Notes under the pieces: generated by a model
Databases searched by the model: none
What the model was told of the DNA's origin: nothing
Seen by the model: the letters and a program-made list of their open reading frames with translations, nothing else
Made by a program: the position numbers and the translations under genes
Shown: one piece after another, positions 7,336-13,858 of the stretch
How the letters are laid out: each line of letters starts with the position of its first letter
How positions within the stretch are numbered: the stretch's first letter is position 1
DNA from: Anaerolineae bacterium
GTDB lineage: Bacteria > Chloroflexota > Anaerolineae > 4572-78 > J111
Reading direction: 5' to 3'
DNA length: 22,524 bases
Assembly: GCA_023382535.1 (NCBI GenBank)
Contig: JAHDWA010000108.1
Location: forward strand, 1-22,524

Positions 7336-8115
7336 ATGCAAGCCAAACACCTTATCTCCAATCTTGAACGACAAGAACAATTACTCAGCTTTGTGCAGCA
7401 AAACCAACGGGCCACAGTGGCCCAGATTTCCGAGCGTTTTTCGGTCAGCTTGGCTACCGTTCGGCGTGACCTCGAGGCGCTGGCCGAACGGGGTGAGATT
7501 GAAAGATTTCACGGAGGAGCCAAAGCGGTACGCCAGGCTCCGCCTGAAGCACCCGTAATCCAACGGGGAGTCGAACAAAATGAAGAAAAAAGACGGATTG
7601 GCCGGGCTGCGGCGGAATTGGTCAAGGAGGGTGAGAGCGTTTTCTTGGGCAGCGGTACGACGGTCCTCGAAGTGGCTCTTCATCTGCGCCAGCGGCGGAA
7701 TCTGACGGTGATTACCAACTCGCTCCTGGTCGTTAATGCTCTGGCCGATTTGCCCCATATTATGCTGATAGCTCTGGGCGGAGTATTGCGCCACCGCGAA
7801 ATGTCTATGATTGGGTACATGACCGAGCAGGGGTTGGCCGAGGTCAATGCCCAAAAAATCATTATGGGCATTCATGCCCTTGATATTGAATACGGCCTGA
7901 CCAACGATTACCTGCCCGAAACGATGACCGACCGGGCCATCCTGGCCCGCAGCGGCGAAGTGATTGTGGTGGCCGATCACACCAAGTGCGGCCGCATATC
8001 CACTGCCTCCGTAGCCCCAATTACGGTGATGAAAAAATTAGTGACCGACAACCGGACTTCCCCGGATTTTGTCAATGCCCTACGGGAGAAGGGGATTGAG
8101 GTCCTCGTTGTCTAA
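7336..8115 (+). CDS. DeoR-family transcriptional regulator
   Basis: With the ATG at 7336 the product is 259 residues, the usual DeoR-family size. The N-terminal winged helix-turn-helix (about 10-55) includes RQEQLLSFVQQNQ, AQISERFSVSLATVRRDLEAL and a wing reading IERFHGGA. The sensor domain starts near ESVFLGSGTTVLEVA and continues through TNSLLVVNAL, GGVLRHREMSMIG and VVADHTKCG, the regions that bind a phosphorylated sugar in characterised members. An earlier in-frame ATG at 7312 would add eight hydrophobic residues and has no ribosome-binding site; 7336 is preceded by a weak AGG. The effector is unknown. Its position between the dehydratase block and the ABC/molybdenum-hydroxylase operon makes it the likely local controller. 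A role for the nearby fructose PTS product, fructose 1-phosphate, as effector is conceivable but unproven. Confidence 0.93.
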   Translation: MQAKHLISNLERQEQLLSFVQQNQRATVAQISERFSVSLATVRRDLEALAERGEIERFHGGAKAVRQAPPEAPVIQRGVEQNEEKRRIGRAAAELVKEGESVFLGSGTTVLEVALHLRQRRNLTVITNSLLVVNALADLPHIMLIALGGVLRHREMSMIGYMTEQGLAEVNAQKIIMGIHALDIEYGLTNDYLPETMTDRAILARSGEVIVVADHTKCGRISTASVAPITVMKKLVTDNRTSPDFVNALREKGIEVLVV

Positions 8116-8196
8116 AACTTTTTTAATCAAGACAAGGTCAAGAAAGGAGAATGCCAGTCAATAACCCAACCCTTTGAATTCAGCAGCAGTTGATTG

Positions 8197-8217
8197 AGGC
8201 GGGCCGCAGACCCGCTT
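8197..8217 (+). terminator. Short GC-rich hairpin ahead of the ABC operon (weak terminator or attenuator)
   Basis: AGGCGGG (8197-8203) pairs with CCCGCTT (8211-8217) across a 7-nt loop, with one G-T pair. Only three Ts follow, so termination would be weak. It lies in the 151-bp gap between the DeoR gene and the binding-protein gene. No strong promoter is evident in this gap, so the ABC operon may depend on read-through from the DeoR promoter. The stem directly overlaps the end of a GATTGA word (8192-8197). Confidence 0.35.
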
Positions 8218-8266
8218 TGAGCCTAAAGCGAAAAACCCTGAAAATTTAAAATGGAGGAGCAAGAAA

Positions 8267-9646
8267 ATGAAGAGAAGCAAGACCATGCTGGTCATTTTAA
8301 GCCTGTTGGTCATCGCCGGTCTGTTTCTGGCTGCGTGTAGCGGAGCAGGCCCGGCCCCTACCACGGCTCCGGTGCAAGAGGCAGCGCCAGCCACCGCAGC
8401 CCCGGCTGCGCCAGCCCCGGCCACCGAGGCCGCCCAAGCAGAGCCTCAAGCCGGGGAGAAGGTCGAACTGACCTTCAGTGTCTGGGGTGATCCCGAAGAA
8501 CTGGCAATCTTGCAGGAGATTGCCGACGATTTTACGGCCCAAAACCCTAATGTTCACATTACCGTCAATGTTTCTGACTGGGATACTTACTGGGATAAAC
8601 TGCAAACCACGCTGGCTGCCGGCAACCCGCCCGATGTCTTTGCTATGGATGCGCCGCTCTATCCCGATTACCAGAGCCGCGACGTTTTGCTTAACCTCCA
8701 GTCCTTTATTGACCAGGATAAATACGACCTGTCAGGCTATTACGAAGTTTCGCTGCTATGCTACCAGACTCCGGATGGTTATTATGGCTTGCCCCGCGAT
8801 GTCCAGCCGAGCGTGATGTATTACAACAAAGATATGTTTGACGAAGCCGGCGTACCCTATCCTGACGAAACCTGGACCTGGGAAACGTTGATCGAGAACG
8901 GTAAGAAGTTGACCAAGGACAAGGACGGCGATGGCACGATTGACCAGTACGCCCTCTGGGCCGATGTCTGGGATATGGAATTGTTGTGGGCCTCGCTCAT
9001 CTGGCAAAACCAGGGCGAAATTATGAACGCCGACTATACCGAAACACTGCTGGCCGAAGAGGGCGGTATGGGCGCCTGGCAGTTTATCCATGATATGATG
9101 TTTGAGCACAAAATTATGCCCAGCCCCAGCGTAGCCGAACAGTTTGGTGACCCCTTCGAGTCAGGCAATGCCGCCATGACCCCGGCGGGTCATTGGGTCG
9201 TACCCCTTTACAGCAAGGTGGACTTTGCCTGGGATGTCGCGCCCCTGCCCCAGGGGAAGGCCCAGGCTTCGATTGTCAACAGTGTGGGTTTTGTCGTGGC
9301 TAAGGCGTCCAAGCACCCGCAGGAGGCCTGGGCCTTCTTAAAATACCTGGTGGGGGAACCGGGGCAAAAGAAAATCACGGCCCTCGGTCTGGGTGTGCCT
9401 GCTCTCAAGTCCGTCGCCAACAGCGACGCCTACCTCAAACAGGAAACTGCGCCCATCAATCACAAGCTTTTCCTGGATACCATGGCCTATACCAAGGTCA
9501 AACCCTGTTTTCGCGGTTATGATGAATGGGCTACCCTGATTGGCGATGGGATGGCCCCTATCTGGTTAGGCGAAGCCGAGTTGCAGCCTTCCCTGGAAGA
9601 ACTTGTACCCCAGGCCGACCAGATTCTAGCCGAAGCGGCCAAGTAG
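8267..9646 (+). CDS. ABC transporter, family 1 sugar-binding lipoprotein
   Basis: A 459-residue extracellular solute-binding protein. Residues 1-23 are a signal peptide ending in lipobox LAAC (C24), followed by a low-complexity Ala/Pro/Thr/Glu linker to about residue 64, which tethers the binding domain to the membrane. The mature domain opens with VELTFSVWGDPEEL, includes DTYWDKLQTTLAAGNPPDVFAMD, and has the Trp-rich pattern common in carbohydrate-binding members (MalE/UgpB-like). The ATG is preceded by GGAGGAG at good distance. Two matching permease genes follow after 66 bp. The ligand is not identifiable from sequence; an oligosaccharide or glycoside is expected given the GH4 gene later in the operon. 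Confidence 0.94.
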   Translation: MKRSKTMLVILSLLVIAGLFLAACSGAGPAPTTAPVQEAAPATAAPAAPAPATEAAQAEPQAGEKVELTFSVWGDPEELAILQEIADDFTAQNPNVHITVNVSDWDTYWDKLQTTLAAGNPPDVFAMDAPLYPDYQSRDVLLNLQSFIDQDKYDLSGYYEVSLLCYQTPDGYYGLPRDVQPSVMYYNKDMFDEAGVPYPDETWTWETLIENGKKLTKDKDGDGTIDQYALWADVWDMELLWASLIWQNQGEIMNADYTETLLAEEGGMGAWQFIHDMMFEHKIMPSPSVAEQFGDPFESGNAAMTPAGHWVVPLYSKVDFAWDVAPLPQGKAQASIVNSVGFVVAKASKHPQEAWAFLKYLVGEPGQKKITALGLGVPALKSVANSDAYLKQETAPINHKLFLDTMAYTKVKPCFRGYDEWATLIGDGMAPIWLGEAELQPSLEELVPQADQILAEAAK

Positions 9647-9658
9647 ACGGTGACGCAG

Positions 9659-9695
9659 CCGCGTAGGGGCAGTTCTGCAACCAGCCCCTACGCGG
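9659..9695. repeat. 12-bp perfect hairpin between the binding-protein and permease genes
   Basis: CCGCGTAGGGGC (9659-9670) is exactly complementary to GCCCCTACGCGG (9684-9695), with a 13-nt loop. It fills most of the 66-bp gap and ends about 4 nt before the AAGGAAG ribosome-binding site of the first permease. No T-run follows, so it is not a simple terminator. Hairpins at this point in ABC operons are known to protect the binding-protein mRNA and lower permease expression, as with the REP element between malE and malF; the same effect is inferred here. Confidence 0.85.
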
Positions 9696-9712
9696 AGCGA
9701 AGGAAGTGAAGT

Positions 9713-10606
9713 ATGCAGAGCAGCGGTTTGCGTTTGATGCGCGGGGAACGCTTTTGGATCTGGGTTTTTCTGGCGCCCGTTCTTATTGGTTTATTGTTAG
9801 GGTCGCTGGGGCCGGTTATTGCCGTTATCAGCCTCAGTTTCGCCGAGTGGGAAATCCTCACCCCGCCCGAATTTGTCGGCTTAGAAAATTACCAGCGCTT
9901 GCTGACCGACCGCACCTTTATCCGTGCTCTGAGCAACACGGGTTATTATGTCCTGCTGATGGTTCCCACCACCACTGTTGTGGCCCTGCTGCTGGCCCTG
10001 TTGATGAATCAGAAACTGCGAGCCATTACCTGGTACCGCACCGCCTATTTTCTGCCGGTCGTCACCTCGACTGTAGCTGTATCCCTGGTTTGGTCGTGGA
10101 TTTATGCTAAAGATTTTGGACTACTCAACTATCTGCTCCGTTTTTTTGGCGTCGAGCCGATTGCATGGTTGAGCAGTTCCACATGGGCCATGCTGGCTAT
10201 CAGTATCATGAGCGTTTGGGGCAACGTCGGCCAGGGGATGATTATTTTCCTGGCCGGTCTGCAAGCCATTCCCCAATCCTATTATGAAGCAGCCGAGGTG
10301 GATGGAGCCAACAGCCGGCAGAAATTCTTTAAGATTACCCTACCCCTGATTACGCCCAGTCTCTTTTTCTACTTTATCATTATCATGATTGACGCCTTCC
10401 AGATGTTTGAACAGCTTTACGTGATGACCCGCGGCCGGCCTACCGACGTCACGGTCACCATCGTCTACAATATCTACCGGAACGCGTTTCGCAATTTCAA
10501 AATGGGCTATGCCAGCACCCAGGCCATTGTTCTGTTTGCCATAATTATGGTTTTGACCCTGGTCTATTGGCGCACGCAAGAAAAGTGGGTGGTTTATGAC
10601 AACTAA
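9713..10606 (+). CDS. ABC sugar transporter permease, MalF/UgpA type
   Basis: A 297-residue inner-membrane protein with six predicted hydrophobic segments, the first at about 15-40. The EAA loop that contacts the ATPase is at about 192-212 (EAAEVDGANSRQKFF then ITLPLITP), with the conserved Gly in DGAN. Size and order are normal for the first permease of a family 1 sugar importer. The ATG follows AAGGAAG. It overlaps the next permease gene by 11 bp, so the two are translationally coupled. Confidence 0.94.
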   Translation: MQSSGLRLMRGERFWIWVFLAPVLIGLLLGSLGPVIAVISLSFAEWEILTPPEFVGLENYQRLLTDRTFIRALSNTGYYVLLMVPTTTVVALLLALLMNQKLRAITWYRTAYFLPVVTSTVAVSLVWSWIYAKDFGLLNYLLRFFGVEPIAWLSSSTWAMLAISIMSVWGNVGQGMIIFLAGLQAIPQSYYEAAEVDGANSRQKFFKITLPLITPSLFFYFIIIMIDAFQMFEQLYVMTRGRPTDVTVTIVYNIYRNAFRNFKMGYASTQAIVLFAIIMVLTLVYWRTQEKWVVYDN

Positions 10607-11492
10607 AACCGGGACCTCTGCCTCCTTTGCGCCGGCACGGCCGGCAAGCCGGGGGCAAAGCCACCGCTTCCGCCGCCGGGTCATCGCCGGACTGAGCCAT
10701 CTGCTCCTCCTGGGCGGGGCGATTGTTATGATCATCCCCTTCATTTGGATGCTCTCGACCTCCTTCAAAGCGCCGGGACAGACCTTTGTCTACCCACCCC
10801 AGTGGATTCCCAACCCCTTTGTCTGGCAAAATTACCCCGACATGTGGGCCGCTCTTCCCTTCAACTGGTTTGTTGTGAACAGCCTCAAAATTGCCACCCT
10901 GGCGACGATTGGCCAGCTCATCTCCTGCTCGATGGGGGCCTTTGCCTTCAGCGTGCTCAGGTTCAGGGGACGCGACACGCTTTTTCTTATCTTATTAGCC
11001 ACGTTGATGATCCCCCGGCAAGTCACGCTCATCCCTAACTTTATCCTATTCTCCAAAATCGGCTGGGTGGGGACGCACCTGCCCCTCTGGGTTCCGGCTT
11101 TTTGGGGCGGCGCCTTTGGCACCTTTTTGCTGCGCCAATTCTACCTGACCATCCCCCTCGACCTGGCCGAGTCCGCTCGCATTGATGGAGCGAATCTTTT
11201 TCAGATTTTCAGCCATATCTATTTGCCGCTGTCCAAACCGGCCCTGGCTACCCTGGCGATTTTCACTTTTATGTGGACCTGGAACGACCTGCTCAACCCG
11301 CTTATTTACGTGAGTGAACTGAACCAGTTGACCCTGACCGTTGGCCTGACCCTGTTTCGCAATCAATATGTCGGCAAGTGGACGCTGATGATGGCCGGGG
11401 CTGTGGTCAGCATCCTGCCTATTTTGCTGGTCTTCTTCTTTGCCCAGAAATATTTCATCCAGGGCATTGCCATGAGCGGTATTAAACGTTAA
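10596..11492 (+). CDS. ABC sugar transporter permease, MalG/UgpE type
   Basis: A 298-residue inner-membrane partner of the preceding permease. A polar, Arg-rich N-terminus (1-28) leads into the first membrane segment (about 30-52). The EAA-like loop is at 191-211 (ESARIDGANLFQIFSHIYLP). No ATPase gene follows, which is common for this importer class because a shared MsmX/UgpC-type ATPase encoded elsewhere can energise several systems. The stop is followed after 8 bp by the Gfo/Idh/MocA gene. Confidence 0.94.
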   Translation: MTTKTGTSASFAPARPASRGQSHRFRRRVIAGLSHLLLLGGAIVMIIPFIWMLSTSFKAPGQTFVYPPQWIPNPFVWQNYPDMWAALPFNWFVVNSLKIATLATIGQLISCSMGAFAFSVLRFRGRDTLFLILLATLMIPRQVTLIPNFILFSKIGWVGTHLPLWVPAFWGGAFGTFLLRQFYLTIPLDLAESARIDGANLFQIFSHIYLPLSKPALATLAIFTFMWTWNDLLNPLIYVSELNQLTLTVGLTLFRNQYVGKWTLMMAGAVVSILPILLVFFFAQKYFIQGIAMSGIKR

Positions 11493-11500
11493 GGACGCCT

Positions 11501-12511
11501 ATGATTAACGTCGGTTTTATTGGCGCGGGGGGGATTGCCCAGACGCATGCCGCCGCGCTGGCCCAGGTAGATGGAGCCAGGCTGGTAGTAGTCACGGACA
11601 TAGTCTATGAACGGGCCGAAAGTTTGGCCCGGCAGTTTAAGGCTGCTGCCGTGGCCGGCCTCCCTGAACTGGTCCGGTTTCCGGGGTTGGACCTTGTCTA
11701 CATCCTGACTCCGCCCCATGTTCACCTTGAGCAAATGCTGGTGGCCATTGCCGCCGGGCTGCCCATTTTCTGCGAAAAACCACTGACCCTGACCCTGCCA
11801 GACGCCGATCAGGTGATTGCGGCCGCCAGAGAAGCGGGTGTGCCGCTGATGACGGGCCTGTCCCACCGGTTTCATCCCCTGGCTGTCCAGGTTCGCGAGA
11901 TGTTGCTGGCCGGTGAGTTAGGCGATTTTGTCGCCGCCTGGTCTCACCGCCTGACAACCCTCACGGTTGCCCCGGATTCCTGGTTAGGCCAGCGGTCCGT
12001 CAGCGGCGGCTTGACCTTACAATTCGCCATGCACGACCTGGATTGGGAACGCTGGCTTGGTGGAGAAGTCGCGCAGGTTTCGGCCCAGGAAGTGCGAACC
12101 AACCCGGCTATTGACATCGAAGATAATTTGTGGGCTTTGCTGCAATTTCGCCAGGGCGGCAGCGGCAGCGTGGGGGTGAGTTGGTCTGCCCCGCAGCCTC
12201 ATACCGAGCGCGGCCTCATCGGCAGCCGGGGCAATCTGCGCATAGCCAATCAGCGGCGGTTGGTGGGGCAGTTGGCGAACGGCCGCGTGCTGGAGCAAGA
12301 CCTGGGCGACGATTACGACTGGTTCGACGTCTTTGTGCGGGAGAACCGTGATGTGATCAGCAGGCTGCGCCAGGGCCAGGCTTTCTCGGTCAGCGGTGAG
12401 GATGGGCGGCAGGCGTTGGAATTGAGTCTGGCCGTCCAGCGTGCGGCGATCAGCCAGCAAATGGTTGCGCTGCCACTTTTGTCAACGACCATTCCGGAGG
12501 AAATAGGGTGA
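11501..12511 (+). CDS. Gfo/Idh/MocA family oxidoreductase
   Basis: A 336-residue NAD(P)-dependent dehydrogenase of the glucose-fructose oxidoreductase/inositol dehydrogenase family. The Rossmann motif VGFIGAGGIAQTHAAAL is at 4-20, CEKPLTLT at 91-98 carries the conserved EKP lysine, and MHDLDWERWLGG resembles the HxxD catalytic region in the second domain. The family oxidises or reduces sugars, inositols and sugar derivatives at a ring carbon or C1. The start is an ATG after AAGGA. The gene ends in a 4-bp overlap with the FAD subunit gene, so it belongs to the same transcript as the transporter and the molybdenum hydroxylase. It may act just before or after the molybdenum enzyme on the imported sugar, which is inference. 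Confidence 0.92.
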   Translation: MINVGFIGAGGIAQTHAAALAQVDGARLVVVTDIVYERAESLARQFKAAAVAGLPELVRFPGLDLVYILTPPHVHLEQMLVAIAAGLPIFCEKPLTLTLPDADQVIAAAREAGVPLMTGLSHRFHPLAVQVREMLLAGELGDFVAAWSHRLTTLTVAPDSWLGQRSVSGGLTLQFAMHDLDWERWLGGEVAQVSAQEVRTNPAIDIEDNLWALLQFRQGGSGSVGVSWSAPQPHTERGLIGSRGNLRIANQRRLVGQLANGRVLEQDLGDDYDWFDVFVRENRDVISRLRQGQAFSVSGEDGRQALELSLAVQRAAISQQMVALPLLSTTIPEEIG

Positions 12512-13377
12512 ACCGATTCGATTATCTTGCGCCCATGAGTTTAACTGAGGCACTGGCGCTGCTGTCAGACCGGCCTGAGGCGCTTCCCCTGGCCGGTGGA
12601 ACCGATCTCCTGGTGCAAATCAAGGAACACCGGCGACCGGTTGAAGCTGTGCTGAGTCTCAAGCGCGTTCCCGAGGTACATCAACTTTCCCTGAACGGGA
12701 CATTGGCGTTTGGTTCGGCGGTTCCGCTGGCTCAGATTGTGGCAGCGCAGCAGATCCGGCAGAATTACACGGCCTTAGCCGACGGCGCAGCTTTGATCGG
12801 CTCGGTGCAGATTCGCTCCGTGGCGACGGTGGGCGGCAATCTCTGCAATGCGTCGCCCTCCGCCGATACGGCTCCGCCGCTGCTGGTTTTGAAAGCGCAG
12901 GCCGTGATTGTCACCGCGGAGGGAGAACGTACCGTTCCCCTGGCCGAGTTTTTTCGGGGGCCGGGACGGACAGCGCTGCAGCCCGGCGAATTATTGAAGG
13001 AAATCGCCGTACCCCAACCCCCAGTGCGCAGCGGCTCCTGCTACTTGCGCCATACCCCACGAGCGGCCATGGATATCGCCGTTGTTGGAGTGGCCGCCGC
13101 TATCAGCTTGGATGATGAGGGGGTTATCACCGAGGCCCGCCTGGTTCTGGGCGCGGTTGCTCCGACCCCTATACGGGCTGCGGCTGCTGAAGCCCTGCTG
13201 CCAGGCCAGCGCCTTACCGGCGAACTGCTGGCCGAGGTGGGCCACGTCGCGGCCCAGGAAGCCAGCCCCATTGACGATTTAAGGGCCTCGGCCGAGTACC
13301 GCCGCCATGTGGTTAATGTGCTGACCCAGCGCGCTCTGGGCCAGGCCCTGGCCAGGGCGGCCAGCCAACAAGGATGA
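12508..13377 (+). CDS. Molybdenum hydroxylase FAD-binding (medium) subunit
   Basis: A 289-residue CoxM/XdhB-type subunit that passes electrons from the [2Fe-2S] centres through FAD to the acceptor. The FAD-binding motifs are visible: AGGTDLL (29-35) and TVGGNLCNASPSAD (107-120), with the C-terminal CO-dehydrogenase-flavoprotein domain after about 175. The GTG start overlaps the previous stop (GTGA) and has a strong GGAGGAAA ribosome-binding site. The medium, small, large gene order is the usual order for bacterial enzymes of this family, and the [2Fe-2S] gene begins 7 bp downstream. Confidence 0.94.
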   Translation: MNRFDYLAPMSLTEALALLSDRPEALPLAGGTDLLVQIKEHRRPVEAVLSLKRVPEVHQLSLNGTLAFGSAVPLAQIVAAQQIRQNYTALADGAALIGSVQIRSVATVGGNLCNASPSADTAPPLLVLKAQAVIVTAEGERTVPLAEFFRGPGRTALQPGELLKEIAVPQPPVRSGSCYLRHTPRAAMDIAVVGVAAAISLDDEGVITEARLVLGAVAPTPIRAAAAEALLPGQRLTGELLAEVGHVAAQEASPIDDLRASAEYRRHVVNVLTQRALGQALARAASQQG

Positions 13378-13384
13378 CATCGTT

Positions 13385-13858
13385 ATGGATTATAAACTTA
13401 AATTTTCGGTAAACCGGCAAACGGTCTCGTTGATGATCGAAGCCCAGCTTACTTTGTTGGAAGTGCTGCGGGATAAACTGGGCCTGACCGGGACGAAGGA
13501 GGGCTGCGGCACGGGCGATTGCGGGGCCTGCACCGTTTTAGTAGATGGCCGGCCCGTCTGCGCCTGCCTGCTGCTGGCCGCCGAAGTCGAAGACAGCGAG
13601 GTAACAACGGTTGAGGGCCTGGCAAGCAGCGAGAAGTTACACCCCCTCCAGGAGGTTTTTATCGCTGTGGGGGGCCTGCAATGCGGTTTTTGCACGCCCG
13701 GCATGCTTATGTCCGCCGCCGCATTTTTAACTCAAAACCCTGAGCCAAGCGAAACCGACATTCGCCAGGCGTTAGCCGGTAATCTTTGTCGCTGCACCGG
13801 CTACGACAAGATCGTGCGGGCGGTCCAGGCCGTCGCCAGGGAGATGTCCCATGACTGA
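13385..13858 (+). CDS. Molybdenum hydroxylase [2Fe-2S] (small) subunit
   Basis: A 157-residue CoxS/XdhC-type subunit with both iron-sulfur centres. The N-terminal plant-ferredoxin-like centre has C41, C46, C49 and C61 (GCGTGDCGACT and CACL). The C-terminal four-helix centre has C100, C103, C135 and C137 (QCGFCTPGM and NLCRCTGYDKIV). All eight cysteines are present, so an active electron-transfer subunit is expected. The ATG follows AAGGATGA. It overlaps the large-subunit gene by 8 bp. Confidence 0.96.
   Translation: MDYKLKFSVNRQTVSLMIEAQLTLLEVLRDKLGLTGTKEGCGTGDCGACTVLVDGRPVCACLLLAAEVEDSEVTTVEGLASSEKLHPLQEVFIAVGGLQCGFCTPGMLMSAAAFLTQNPEPSETDIRQALAGNLCRCTGYDKIVRAVQAVAREMSHD

Noticed and set aside
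8151..8177. Eight-codon open frame (MPVNNPTL) after AAGGAGA, a possible leader peptide before the ABC operon
   Set aside because: The purine-rich site is only one or two bases from the ATG, too close for normal initiation, and nothing in the peptide suggests attenuation.
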